A stretch of DNA of 46,257 nucleotides from assembly GCA_041402045.1 (NCBI GenBank), contig JAWKSZ010000069.1, positions 1 through 46,257 on the forward strand, given 5' to 3'. This document shows positions 1 to 8,218 of the stretch, piece after piece (positions within the stretch are counted from its first letter, which is position 1; every line of letters starts with the position of its first letter). The notes beneath the pieces are model-generated. The model searched no databases, had not been told where the DNA came from, and saw only the letters and a program-made list of their open reading frames with translations. This DNA comes from JAGQRJ01 sp041402045 (lineage in GTDB: Bacteria; Planctomycetota; J058). A program made the translations under genes and the position numbers.

Positions 1-881
1 TTCCGCCGGAGCTTGAGCACGGTGGTCCAGCGGAACACCGCGAGCACGAGGTCCAAGAGCTCCATGATCCGGCGCAGGCTGAGCTTCGAGCCCAGGCTCC
101 GCGCGCGCGGGAGGATCGCCGCCGCGACGAGGACCAGGAGCGCGCTGAGCGCGAGGGCCGCCACGGGGAACAGCCACCACCAGGTCGGCTCCGACTCGGT
201 GGCCACGTGCCGCGAGGGGTGGAACACGTAGTGCATGTCCCACAGCGGGCTGATCGCGGTCTCGACGGGGACCCCCGACGCCGTGAGCAGGGCGCCCGAG
301 ATCAGCCCCGCCGAGCGGAGCAGGTAGGGCGCAGCGAGCAGGGCCCCCAACGCGAAGTAGCTGGCCAGGAGCGCGCCTCCGGGGCGAGTGGCCAGGGTCG
401 AGAGGAACACCCCCAGCGCGGTGCCCAGGGTCGCCAGCGCGAACAACAACGCGACCTCCTGGAGCAGGGTGCTGGCCGAGAGTCCGCCCAGGGAGAGCAG
501 CGCGAAGTTCAGGGGCAGGGTCAGGAACAGGAGGAACAGCAGGATCCCCAGCCGCGAAATGAACTTGCCGAGCACGATCGAGAACGGCCCGGTCCCGGTC
601 AGGAGCAGCAGGTCGAGGGTGTTCCCGCGCTTCTCCTCGGTGATCGCGTTGGCGGTGAACGCCGGGGCGAGCATGGCCAGGAGCATGAGCTGCAGGTAGC
701 CGCCGAACTCGAAGATCTCGCGCGCGCGGTCGGCGACGTCGCCGCTGGACTGACCGCCCGCCGGCCACCAACTGATCAGGCCCACGGTCAGGACCCCGAG
801 GAACAGGGTCTGGAAGCCGTAGGTCCGCGGGCGGCGCGAGAAGCTGAGCAGCTCGCGCCGAACGACCGGGGCTCCGATCAC
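1..881 (-). CDS. ABC-2 type transporter permease (3' end outside window)
   Basis: Open minus-strand frame that runs off the left edge, so the C-terminus is missing. It would form the membrane channel of an exporter driven by the neighbouring ATPase. Visible are an N-terminal cytoplasmic stretch (VVRRELLSFSRRPRTYG) and several hydrophobic segments. The ITEEKRGNTLDLLL motif is typical of ABC-2/gliding-type permeases and lies on the cytoplasmic side after the second membrane helix. The GTG start at 881 overlaps the TGA of the ATPase gene by four bases (GTGA), so the two are translationally coupled. The family is clear; the exported substrate cannot be read from the sequence. Confidence 0.85.
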   Translation of the reverse strand, partial: MIGAPVVRRELLSFSRRPRTYGFQTLFLGVLTVGLISWWPAGGQSSGDVADRAREIFEFGGYLQLMLLAMLAPAFTANAITEEKRGNTLDLLLLTGTGPFSIVLGKFISRLGILLFLLFLTLPLNFALLSLGGLSASTLLQEVALLFALATLGTALGVFLSTLATRPGGALLASYFALGALLAAPYLLRSAGLISGALLTASGVPVETAISPLWDMHYVFHPSRHVATESEPTWWWLFPVAALALSALLVLVAAAILPRARSLGSKLSLRRIMELLDLVLAVFRWTTVLKLRR

Positions 882-1807
882 GAGACCTGCCCCCGGGTGA
901 GCTTCATGAACGCGTCCTCGAGGTCCACGTCCTCTTCGCGCAGCTCGAGGATCCGGTAGCCCTTGGTCACGAGGAACTCGGGGACGAAGGTGTAGTCGTT
1001 GATCTGCTCGCGCAGGCGGACCTCGACGAAGCCCTCCTCGTCCAGGGCCGCGGCGGACACGAACTCGTGCTCGGCGAGCAGCGCCGCGGCGCCCTCGGAG
1101 CCCTCCCGCAGCCGCACCCGGACCACGTCGCCCTTGCGCACCCGGGCGATCGCCTCCTTCAGCGGGCCGCTGAACAAGAGGCTGCCCTGCTCGATGATCC
1201 CGACCTTGGTGCACAGCTCGCGCAGCTCGCTGAGGATGTGGCTCGAGATCAGGATCGTCTTGCCCATGTTCCGCAGCTCCTTGAGCAGCTCGCGGATCTC
1301 GATCCTCGCGCGCGGGTCGAGGCCCGAGGCCGGCTCGTCGAGCAGCAGCACGTCAGGGTCGTGGAGCAGCACCCGCGAGAGCGCGAGGCGTTGGCGCATG
1401 CCGCGGGAGAGGCTGTCGACCTGGGCGTGCTCCTTGTAGTTCAGGTCGGTCAGGTCCAGCACGCCCTGGATCACCGTCTTGCGCTCCTTGGGCGGGATCG
1501 AGTACAGCGCGCCGAAGAACTCGAGGTACTCCGAGACGGTCATGTCCTCGTAGGTGCCGAACTCGTCGGGCACGTAGCCGATCTTGCGCCGGATCTCGCG
1601 GGCCTGGCCGTTGACCGAGAGCCCGCACACGAACGCCTGCCCGCTCGTGGGTCGGAGCAGGGTCGCGAGGATCCGGATCGTGGTCGTCTTGCCCGCGCCG
1701 TTGGGGCCTATGAACCCGTAGATATCCCCCTGGTCGATGGTCAGGTTGAGCTCTTTGAGCGCCGTGAGCTTGCCGTAGCTCTTGGTGAGGTAGCGCGTCT
1801 CGATCAC
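878..1807 (-). CDS. ABC transporter ATP-binding protein (ABC-2 exporter type)
   Basis: A 309-residue ATPase that powers the adjacent permease. Walker A is GPNGAGKTT near residue 35, the signature is LSRGMRQRLALSRVLL near 134, and Walker B with the catalytic Glu is VLLLDEPASGLDP. A family-typical C-terminal extension of about 90 residues follows the H-loop (SSHILSEL). This is the layout of drug, lipid or polysaccharide exporters of the CcmA/NatA/GldA group, not of importers, and no binding-protein gene is nearby. The start is GTG, preceded by a purine-rich stretch (GGGGCAGG). The small Cys-rich gene lies 79 nt upstream on the same strand and may share its transcript. The substrate is unknown. 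Confidence 0.92.
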   Translation of the reverse strand: MIETRYLTKSYGKLTALKELNLTIDQGDIYGFIGPNGAGKTTTIRILATLLRPTSGQAFVCGLSVNGQAREIRRKIGYVPDEFGTYEDMTVSEYLEFFGALYSIPPKERKTVIQGVLDLTDLNYKEHAQVDSLSRGMRQRLALSRVLLHDPDVLLLDEPASGLDPRARIEIRELLKELRNMGKTILISSHILSELRELCTKVGIIEQGSLLFSGPLKEAIARVRKGDVVRVRLREGSEGAAALLAEHEFVSAAALDEEGFVEVRLREQINDYTFVPEFLVTKGYRILELREEDVDLEDAFMKLTRGQVS

Positions 1808-1886
1808 CTGGCCTGCCCCTGGGTTGGAGTCAGGGGTCAGGATATCTGCTCGTCGTCGGCTGCGGGGGGCCTCCGCCTCCGCGCGC

Positions 1887-2069
1887 TCAGCGCTGGCTGA
1901 AGGCAGCCTCGCGTGACGCCAGGCGCTCGGCCACGACCTTGGCGTAGGGGTTCAGCGTGCAGTGGGTTCGGCAGAAGGGCTTGCCGCGGTAGGTGCGCTC
2001 TTCGCAGCCGGGGTGGGTGCACGGGCGTTGAGGGTGCGACGGTCGACGACGGGGCGTGGAGTGTTGCAT
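1887..2069 (-). CDS. Small Cys/His-rich (putative zinc-binding) protein, 60 aa
   Basis: I do not recognise a named family. The 60-residue product has a basic N-terminus, then Cys17, His19, Cys22, Cys33, His36 and Cys37, arranged as CTHPGC-x10-CRTHC, followed by a predicted helix (AKVVAERLASREAAF). This spacing suggests one bound metal ion, probably zinc, and the basic N-terminus could bind nucleic acid; both are inferences. The frame stays open far upstream only as the antisense shadow of the activator gene. The ATG at 2069 is the natural start because the coding pattern begins there. No strong ribosome site is visible. It is divergent from sigma-54 activator 1 and 79 nt upstream of the ABC ATPase on the same strand. 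Confidence 0.6.
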   Translation of the reverse strand: MQHSTPRRRPSHPQRPCTHPGCEERTYRGKPFCRTHCTLNPYAKVVAERLASREAAFSQR

Positions 2070-2142
2070 GCCGCGTTCACAGCAAACCCGAGGCCAGCCC
2101 CCTGACGCCTCGAGTTGCCCGCCGTTGGAGTAGAATTGAGCC

Positions 2143-2214
2143 ATGCGTGTCTCAAATCCAGGTGGCAGCTCGCGCACCCACGCCGAACGCGGCCTCTCCG
2201 CGGGGCTCCCGTGA
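2143..2214 (+). CDS. Possible 23-codon leader ORF upstream of activator 1
   Basis: An ATG ORF whose TGA overlaps the GTG start of the activator gene (GTGA). A TAGAAT hexamer at 2131-2136, close to the -10 consensus, ends only seven bases before the ATG, so the transcript could be almost leaderless. No recognisable -35 lies at the usual distance. It may be a translational-coupling leader, part of a frameshifted N-terminus, or chance. Confidence 0.25.
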   Translation: MRVSNPGGSSRTHAERGLSAGLP

Positions 2215-3650
2215 CCCCGACCGATCCGCTGGTGCTCGAGGTGGGCTGCAAGGGGCTGCCGCCGGCCCTGCGCGATCTGGGTCTGGCTGTGCGCTCGGTC
2301 CCCAGCGTGTCCTCGGCGCTCAACGTCCTGCGCTCGCTGGTCCCTCGCGTGACGGTGCTCCACGAGCGCGCGGCCAGCGCGCGCGGGGGCTCGATCGACA
2401 CGATCCACCGCGCCTGCCGCGGCGAGGCCCCGCTGACCGATGTCCTGCTCTGGGCGCCGGACGCGTCCCCGGCCATGATCCGCGACGCCCTGCGCGCGGG
2501 GATCCGCGACGTGGTCCTGAGCCCCGACCCCGCGGCCATGGCCACCGCCGCGCGGGAGGTGATCGACTCCCAGCAGGTCCTGCCCCGGGTCCAGCACCTC
2601 TCGCAGGCTCGGCAGCGCTCGCGCTTCGAGGGCCTGGTCAGCCGCAGCTCCGCCCTGTGGGAGGTGTTCGAGACCGCCCTGCGCGTGGCCCCCACCGAGG
2701 CCAACGTGCTGATCCTGGGAGAGACCGGCACGGGCAAGGAGCTCCTCGCGCGGGCGATCCACACCCACTCGCGACGGGCGGGTCGCTTCGTGGCGATCAA
2801 CTGCGGCGCGGTGTCCGAGCAGTTGATCGAGGCTGAGCTGTTCGGGCACGAGAAGGGCGCGTTCACCGGGGCCGTGCGCGCCAAGCGCGGGCTGTTTCGC
2901 CACGCCGACCAGGGCACGCTGCTCCTGGACGAGCTGGGGAACCTGCCGCAGTCCGCCCAGCTCAGCCTCCTGCGCGCGCTGCAGGAGGGCGCGGTGCGCC
3001 CGGTGGGGTCCGCGGAGGAGGTCCCCGTCAACGTGCGGGTCCTGGCCGCCACCAGCCTGCCTCTGGACCGCGCCGCCCGCGACGGGAGCTTCCGCGAGGA
3101 CCTCCTCTATCGCCTGGACGTGATCCGGCTGTTGATCCCCCCGCTGCGCGAGCGTCCGGAGGACGTGCTGTTCCTGTTCAGCCACTTCCGCAAGCAGCTC
3201 AGCAAGCACCACGGGATCGAGCCACCCCAGCTCCACGACTCGTTCCTGGAAGCCATGCTGGCCTACGACTGGCCGGGCAACGTGCGTGAGCTCGAGAACT
3301 TCACCGAGCGCCTGCTGCTCACCCGCCGGGGAGGGGTGCTCCACGAGCACCACTTCGAGCGCCTCAAGCGCCCCTATCGCCGGGAGCGTTCCTCCTCCAG
3401 CGAGCCCTCCCGTCCACGGACGGCCACGGCGCCGCCTGCGCCCCGGCCAGCGATCGACCTGGAGCGCCCGCTGCAGGCCCTGCTCACCGCGGCGACCGAG
3501 ACCCTCGAGCGCGACTACCTCCGCGCCGCGCTGGCCCGCACCCGCGGGCGGATCCAGGAAGCCGCCGACCTCTCGGGCCTCAGCCGGCGCACGCTCCTGC
3601 GCAAGCTCAAGCAGCACGGGATCGACAAGCGCAGCTTCAAGCCGCGCTGA
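2211..3650 (+). CDS. Sigma-54-dependent transcriptional activator 1 (AAA+, Fis-type HTH)
   Basis: A 479-residue enhancer-binding protein that would remodel sigma-54 RNA polymerase. Residues 1-120 look like a receiver fold (VLLWAPDASPAMIRDALRAGIRDVVL), but I see no phospho-acceptor Asp, so phosphorylation control is doubtful. The AAA+ domain has Walker A GETGTGKE at 170-177, the sigma-54 loop GAFTGA at 216-221, Walker B LLLDE near 237-241 and the sensor/finger region REDLLYRLDV. A Fis-type helix-turn-helix occupies about 446-470. The GTG at 2211 was chosen over an upstream ATG at 2115 because homology with the paralogue at 12488 begins here. The paralogue shares the full architecture. Downstream lie a methyltransferase and a transporter that it may regulate. 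Confidence 0.9.
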   Translation: MTPTDPLVLEVGCKGLPPALRDLGLAVRSVPSVSSALNVLRSLVPRVTVLHERAASARGGSIDTIHRACRGEAPLTDVLLWAPDASPAMIRDALRAGIRDVVLSPDPAAMATAAREVIDSQQVLPRVQHLSQARQRSRFEGLVSRSSALWEVFETALRVAPTEANVLILGETGTGKELLARAIHTHSRRAGRFVAINCGAVSEQLIEAELFGHEKGAFTGAVRAKRGLFRHADQGTLLLDELGNLPQSAQLSLLRALQEGAVRPVGSAEEVPVNVRVLAATSLPLDRAARDGSFREDLLYRLDVIRLLIPPLRERPEDVLFLFSHFRKQLSKHHGIEPPQLHDSFLEAMLAYDWPGNVRELENFTERLLLTRRGGVLHEHHFERLKRPYRRERSSSSEPSRPRTATAPPAPRPAIDLERPLQALLTAATETLERDYLRAALARTRGRIQEAADLSGLSRRTLLRKLKQHGIDKRSFKPR

Positions 3651-3692
3651 GGCCGAACCCCCCAATGCGCCAGCGCTGACGCACGGCGCTCC

Positions 3693-3737
3693 TTTGGGCC
3701 ATAGCCGACCCATTTTTGCGCCAGCGCTGGCCCAAAA
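3693..3737. promoter_or_regulatory. Inverted repeat and palindrome upstream of methyltransferase/BCCT operon
   Basis: TTTGGGCCA (3693-3701) is the reverse complement of TGGCCCAAA (3728-3736). A perfect 12-bp palindrome GCCAGCGCTGGC sits at 3720-3731, overlapping the right arm. GCGCCAGCGCTG also occurs upstream at about 3667-3678. The blocks GGCCATA, CCCATTT and GGCCCAAA recur in the same order upstream of activator 2 (12418-12440). This could be an operator or enhancer site; terminator folding for activator 1 is an alternative. Confidence 0.4.
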
Positions 3738-3817
3738 CGAAGCCCTGGGCGCGGCCCGGGCTTTGCATGGCCACCGGGCTTCCCTTCCTGCCCCCTCGCG
3801 AAAGGACGCCCTCCTCG

Positions 3818-4729
3818 GTGAACGCTGCTCCCCCCTCCGACTCCGATCGCTTCGCCGACGAGAACTCTGCCAAGGCCGACTTCGACGCGCTCTACGCCGC
3901 CGAGACGCCTCACGCCTACATGCGCGCCATGCTCGAGCTCGACTACCGGATCAGCGAGCGAGCCCGTCCGTTCTTCCTGGCCGCGGTCGAGCTGCTCCGC
4001 GCGCGCAACGGCGCCGCCTGGCCCGTGCAAATGCTCGACGTGGGCTGCTCCTACGGCGTGGGGGCCGCCACCCTGAAGTACGGCTGCAGCTTCGGGGAGC
4101 TGGCCGAGTTCTTCGCCGGGCGCGCGCCGCGAGCCTACGGCCCGTGTGTGGAGGCCACCCGGAAGTGGCTGGAGGCGACGCCCCCGCGCCAGGAGCTGCG
4201 CGCCGTAGGCCTCGACACCTCCGCCCCTGCGCTGCGCTTCGCCCGCGACGCGCGGCTGATCCAGGGCGCCCTCGAGTCCGACTTCGAGGGCGACGCGGAG
4301 CCGACCGCCGACGAGGCGGCGTGGCTCCGCGGCTGCAACCTCGTGCTCAGCAGCGGCGCGATCGGCTACGTGACCGAGCGCAGCTTCCACAAGCTGCTCC
4401 CGCTCCTCGGCCGCGACCACCCCGGCGAGGTGGGCCCCCTGGGCGTGTTCTCGATCCTGCGCATGTTCGACACCCAGGCCCTCGAGGGCTGCTTCGCCGA
4501 CCACGGCTGGCGGCTGACCCAGCTCCCCGGGGTCTACCTGCCTCAGCGCCGCTTCGCCGACGCCGCGGAGCGCGACGGGATCCTGTCCGTCCTCCGCGAG
4601 CGGGACCTCGACCCCTCGGGTCTGGAGGCCACGGGGTGGCTCTACGCCGGGGTGTGGGCCGCGGCCCCTGACGCCCACCACGCCGCGCTCGTCTCCGCGC
4701 TGCGCTCCGTCGCAGAGGCGCGCACGTGA
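3818..4729 (+). CDS. SAM-dependent methyltransferase-like protein (class I fold)
   Basis: A 303-residue protein with a Rossmann motif I, MLDVGCSYGVGAATL, and an acidic motif II position in AVGLDTSAPALRFA, as in class I S-adenosylmethionine methyltransferases. NLVLSSGAIGYV fits motif IV. The methyl acceptor cannot be predicted, and the length between motifs is longer than usual. I chose GTG 3818 because AAAGGA lies about 11 nt before it; an in-frame ATG at 3716 would add 34 residues coded by the inverted-repeat region and is less likely. Its TGA overlaps the GTG of the transporter gene (GTGA), so the two are coupled. A link to compatible-solute methylation, suggested by the betaine-type transporter, is inference only. 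Confidence 0.7.
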   Translation: MNAAPPSDSDRFADENSAKADFDALYAAETPHAYMRAMLELDYRISERARPFFLAAVELLRARNGAAWPVQMLDVGCSYGVGAATLKYGCSFGELAEFFAGRAPRAYGPCVEATRKWLEATPPRQELRAVGLDTSAPALRFARDARLIQGALESDFEGDAEPTADEAAWLRGCNLVLSSGAIGYVTERSFHKLLPLLGRDHPGEVGPLGVFSILRMFDTQALEGCFADHGWRLTQLPGVYLPQRRFADAAERDGILSVLRERDLDPSGLEATGWLYAGVWAAAPDAHHAALVSALRSVAEART

Positions 4730-6777
4730 GCGAACCCGAGTCCCCGCAGGCCAGCCCCAAGGTCGCGGTCAACCCGCCGGTGTTCTTCACCTCCGGCGCG
4801 CTCCTGCTCCTGTTCCTGGGGTTCGTGGTCCTGCGCACCGAGCAAGCGAGCGAGCTGTTCCCGCGGATCCTGAGCGGGGTCTCGAGCGGCTTCGGCTGGC
4901 TCTACGTGCTCTCCGTCGCGTTCTTCATCGTGTTCGCGGGCTGGCTCCTCTGCAGCCGCTACGCGACGTTGCGCCTGGGCGACGACGACGAGCGCCCCGA
5001 GTTCTCGACCCTGAGCTGGTTCGCGATGCTGTTCAGCGCGGGCATGGGGATCGGGCTCGTGTTCTTCGGGGTCGCCGAGCCGATCATGCACTACGCCGGC
5101 CCCCCGGGCGGGGGCGGCCTCACCCCCGCCGCGGCCAAGCGCGCGCTGCCTCTGACCTTCTTCCACTGGGGGATCCACGCCTGGGCGATCTACGTGCTCA
5201 TGGCCCTGGCGATCGCCTACTTCGCCTTCCGCCGCAAGCTGCCCTTGGCCCTGCGCTCGTGCTTCTACCCCTTGCTCGGCGAGCGGATCCACGGCTGGCC
5301 GGGGCACGCGATCGACATCCTCGCGGTGTTCGGCACGCTGTTCGGCCTGGCGACCTCCCTCGGCCTCGGCGCCATGCAGGTCAGCGCCGGGATCCACCAC
5401 CTGTTCCCGGCGGTGCCGCACTCGACCGGCACCCAGCTCGTGCTGATCCTGGTGATCACCCTCTGCGCCACGGTGAGCCTGGTCACCGGCGTGGATAAGG
5501 GGATCAAGCGCCTGAGCGAGCTGAACCTCGGCCTCGCGGGGCTCTTGCTCCTGTTCGTGGCATTGGTCGGGCCGACCCTGTTCCTCGTCAACGCGTTCAT
5601 GGAGAACCTGGGCGGCTACGCCGCGGTCGTCCTGCGCCGGACCCTGCTGGTCGGGGCCCTGGACGCGGACCAGAGCGCCTGGGCCCAGAGCTGGACCTTG
5701 TTCTACTGGGGGTGGTGGATCGCCTGGGCGCCCTTCGTGGGCATGTTCGTGGCCCGGATCTCCCGCGGCCGCACGATCCGCGAGTTCATTCTGGGGGTCC
5801 TGCTCGTCCCCACCGCGGTGACCTTCGTGTGGCTCACGGTGTTCGGCGACACCGCGCTCTGGCTCGAGCTGGAGCAGGGCGGGATCGTCGACGCCGTGAA
5901 CGCCGACGTATCCACGGCGATCTACGTCATGCTCGAGCGCCTCCCGCTCTCGGGGATCACGAGCTTCCTCGCCGCGGCGGTCGTCGCGGTGTTCTTCGTG
6001 ACCTCCTCGGACTCGGCCTCGTACGTCGTCGACATGCTCACCTCCGGCGGGCACCCCAACCCGCCGATCTGGCAGCGCGTGTTCTGGGCCTGCGCCGAGG
6101 GCGCCTGCGCGGCGGTGCTGCTCTACGCGGGGGGGAAGCAGGCGCTGCAAGCCCTCCAAGCCGCCGTGGTCAGCATTGGCCTCCCGTTCTGCGTGGTCCT
6201 GCTGCTCATGTGCTGGAGCCTGGTCCGCGCCCTGCGCGAAGAACCCCTCGCCGCTGGCCGGCGCACCCTCGGCCAGCCCACCCCGCCTGGAGCCCTCGTG
6301 AGCGGGGGGGCCCCCCCCCCCCCCCAGAGCGTGGACCGGATCCTCGTGCCCGTCGACTACTCCGCCCACTCGCGGCGCGCGGTCGAGCACGCCCTCTGGC
6401 TCGCGGAGCAGCTCTCCGCGGAGACCGTGGACGTCCTGCACGTCGGACCCCGCCCGTCGGGCTACCTGCCCCTCGACCAGTGGATCTACGGCGAGGACCG
6501 CGACCAGGACCAGGTCGACGAGGCGCTACGCCAGGCCGCCGACGCCGCCTTCGCCGAGTTCCTGGGCGAGCTCCCCGCCCGGGCCCAGGAGCGGATCAAC
6601 CGCCGCCTGGAGCTCGGCGTGCCCTCCCGGGTGATCCTCGAGCTCGCCGAGCGCGAGACCTACGACATGATCGTCATGGGCAGCCAGGGCAAGAGCGCCG
6701 GCGACCGCCTGCTCATGGGCAGCGTCGCCGAGCGCGTCGTCCGCCGCGCCCCCTGCCCGGTCCTGACCGTGCACTGA
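4726..6777 (+). CDS. BCCT-family (betaine/carnitine/choline) transporter fused to universal stress protein domain
   Basis: A 683-residue inner-membrane protein. Residues 1 to about 510 form a BCCT transporter with many hydrophobic helices. The hallmark WWIAWAPFVGMFVARISRG supplies the conserved Trp-rich TM8 segment of sodium- or proton-coupled glycine-betaine/choline carriers. After a linker comes a C-terminal UspA domain of about 145 residues. It starts at DRILVPVDYS and carries the ATP-binding G-x2-G-x9-G-S pattern (GSQGKSAGDRLLMGS). The fused domain probably senses nucleotide or stress and gates osmolyte uptake; that is inference. The linker is coded by seven G then fifteen C (6304-6325), so one-base slippage would remove the stress domain while leaving the transporter. 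The gene is coupled to the methyltransferase by a GTGA overlap. Confidence 0.93.
   Translation: MSEPESPQASPKVAVNPPVFFTSGALLLLFLGFVVLRTEQASELFPRILSGVSSGFGWLYVLSVAFFIVFAGWLLCSRYATLRLGDDDERPEFSTLSWFAMLFSAGMGIGLVFFGVAEPIMHYAGPPGGGGLTPAAAKRALPLTFFHWGIHAWAIYVLMALAIAYFAFRRKLPLALRSCFYPLLGERIHGWPGHAIDILAVFGTLFGLATSLGLGAMQVSAGIHHLFPAVPHSTGTQLVLILVITLCATVSLVTGVDKGIKRLSELNLGLAGLLLLFVALVGPTLFLVNAFMENLGGYAAVVLRRTLLVGALDADQSAWAQSWTLFYWGWWIAWAPFVGMFVARISRGRTIREFILGVLLVPTAVTFVWLTVFGDTALWLELEQGGIVDAVNADVSTAIYVMLERLPLSGITSFLAAAVVAVFFVTSSDSASYVVDMLTSGGHPNPPIWQRVFWACAEGACAAVLLYAGGKQALQALQAAVVSIGLPFCVVLLLMCWSLVRALREEPLAAGRRTLGQPTPPGALVSGGAPPPPQSVDRILVPVDYSAHSRRAVEHALWLAEQLSAETVDVLHVGPRPSGYLPLDQWIYGEDRDQDQVDEALRQAADAAFAEFLGELPARAQERINRRLELGVPSRVILELAERETYDMIVMGSQGKSAGDRLLMGSVAERVVRRAPCPVLTVH
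6304..6325 (+). repeat. Homopolymer tract G7C15 inside the BCCT-Usp gene
   Basis: Seven G followed by fifteen C, read as Gly-Gly-Ala-Pro4 between the transporter and stress domains. Gaining one base shifts reading to a frame open to 6833. Losing one base leads to a TGA at 6632-6634. Either change abolishes the Usp domain. It is either a contingency (slippage) tract or a spot where the assembled length is uncertain. Confidence 0.85.
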
Positions 6778-7173
6778 GCCCACCGTCGCTCTCTCCCCCC
6801 ACGTCGGCTGGACGGGGGTCGGTTCAACGCTGAGGCGCTGAGGCGGCGGCGCGGCGGGAAGGACGGCAGCTCCGCGCGGTTGCACAGGTCGAGGGCGGGT
6901 CAGAGGACCGGCGTGGCCCACGCGGAGCCCATCAAGACTCCTGCGACCCGCTCCCGCCTGCGAGGCGTCGCCCTCTGCGTTCCTCAGCGCCTCTGCGCCT
7001 CTGCGTTGAACCTCTTGGCTCGGGGCGCCTGCGCGCACGCGGGAGCCGGCTCGGGGCGCCTGCGCGCAGCGGGAGCGAGCTCGGGGCGCCCGCGCGCACG
7101 CGGAAGCCGGCTCGGGACGCCTGCGCGCACGCGGGAGCCGGCTCGAGCGGGAGCGCGGTCCGCCACCGACCCC
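6778..7173. other. Intergenic region with inverted repeat and tandem repeats, no gene
   Basis: This gap of about 400 bp between convergent genes holds no convincing coding frame. GGTTCAACGC-T-GAGGCGCTGAGG at 6821-6845 is matched in inverse orientation by CCTCAGCGCC...GCGTTGAACC at about 6982-7012. This type of 'GAGGCGCAGAGG' intergenic repeat is scattered in many bacterial genomes. It is followed by a tandem array (separate entry). Confidence 0.6.
7017..7148. repeat. Tandem array, four units of about 31 bp
   Basis: Units begin GGCTCGGGGCGCC and end ACGCGGGAGCC, starting near 7017, 7048, 7078 and 7109 with a few substitutions and small indels. There is no spacer diversity, so this is a minisatellite, not a CRISPR array. 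It lies between the convergent transporter and deacetylase genes. Confidence 0.75.
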
Positions 7174-8202
7174 TCAAGGGTCCTCGCCGCGCATGCCCTT
7201 GAGGAAGGCGCGCACGACCGACCCCAGGGTGGGCGTGTGGTAGCCGCCCTCCTGGACCACGAGGGTCGGCAGGCCCAGCCGACCCAGGTGGTTGCCGAGG
7301 GTGGTGAAGTCGTCCCGGGTCAGGCTGAAGTGCCCGATCGGGTCGTCCACGTAGGCGTCGTGCCCGGCGGAGACGATCAGGTAGTCCGGGGCGAAGTTCT
7401 GGATCTGGGGCAGCGCGTGCTGGAGCAGCACGCGCATGTATTCGCTCCCGTCGCAGCCGCCGGGCAACGGCAGGTTCAGGTTGAAGCCCTCCCCCGGCCC
7501 GGCGCCGCACTCGGTCGCGTAGCCCGCGAAGTAGGGATAGAACTCGCGGGGGTCACCGTGGAGCGAGACCACGAGCACCTTGGCGTCGCGGTAGAAGATC
7601 TCCTGGGTCCCGTTGCCGTGGTGGAAGTCGACGTCGAGGATCGCGACCCGCCCGCTGCGGCGCAGGTAGCGCGCGGCGATCGCGGCGTTGTTGAAGTAGC
7701 TGTAGCCGCCGAACAGCTTGCGGGTGGCGTGGTGTCCCGGGGGCCGCGAGAGCGAATACACCATGGGCTCGCCCTTGCGCACGAGCTGCGCGGCCTCGTA
7801 GGCGCAGGCGGCGCTCCAGCTCGCCGCCTCGAGGGTCATGGCGTTGAGCGGCGTGCCCGAGTCGAAGCAGAAGCAGCCCGCGTGGCGAATGTTCGTGGGG
7901 TCCGGGCGCGCCTGCTCGCTCTTGGGGAACACGCTGGGGTAGAAGGTCTGCTCCGGCGGCAGCTCGGTCGCCGTGTTGTAGAGCGTCATGAGCTGGTAGT
8001 TGTGCAGCTGGCGGATCGGCGCCAACGGCACGCTCTGGGGCGGGCGGATCGCGAAGCGCCCGTCCTCGAGCAGGGCGGCGCGAATGCTCTCGGCGCGGGC
8101 CGTGGTCTCGGGGTGGTCGATCCGCTCGCCGAACGCCCACTCGTAGAGCGGCTTGAACTCGAGCTGGACGTCGTGGAAGAAAACGGGGGTCGGCTCGTGC
8201 AC
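7174..8202 (-). CDS. HDAC-superfamily deacetylase, acetylpolyamine amidohydrolase-like
   Basis: A 342-residue zinc amidohydrolase of the arginase/deacetylase fold. It would remove acetyl (or related acyl) groups from lysine, polyamine or acylated peptide amines. Motifs are RPPGHHA at 153-159, DVDFHHGNGTQ at 190-200 (metal ligands Asp192 and His194), SAGHDAYVDDP with Asp282 as the third ligand, and EGGY with the catalytic Tyr321. The length matches characterised bacterial acetylpolyamine amidohydrolases, while HDA in place of the usual FDA is a small variation. The start is GTG with GAAGGGA about seven bases upstream. It is the last gene of the minus-strand cassette, beginning 16 nt after the stop of the 659-residue protein, and so probably works on the product of that pathway. 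Confidence 0.9.
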   Translation of the reverse strand: MHEPTPVFFHDVQLEFKPLYEWAFGERIDHPETTARAESIRAALLEDGRFAIRPPQSVPLAPIRQLHNYQLMTLYNTATELPPEQTFYPSVFPKSEQARPDPTNIRHAGCFCFDSGTPLNAMTLEAASWSAACAYEAAQLVRKGEPMVYSLSRPPGHHATRKLFGGYSYFNNAAIAARYLRRSGRVAILDVDFHHGNGTQEIFYRDAKVLVVSLHGDPREFYPYFAGYATECGAGPGEGFNLNLPLPGGCDGSEYMRVLLQHALPQIQNFAPDYLIVSAGHDAYVDDPIGHFSLTRDDFTTLGNHLGRLGLPTLVVQEGGYHTPTLGSVVRAFLKGMRGEDP

Positions 8203-8218
8203 GCGGGTCCCTTCGGGT

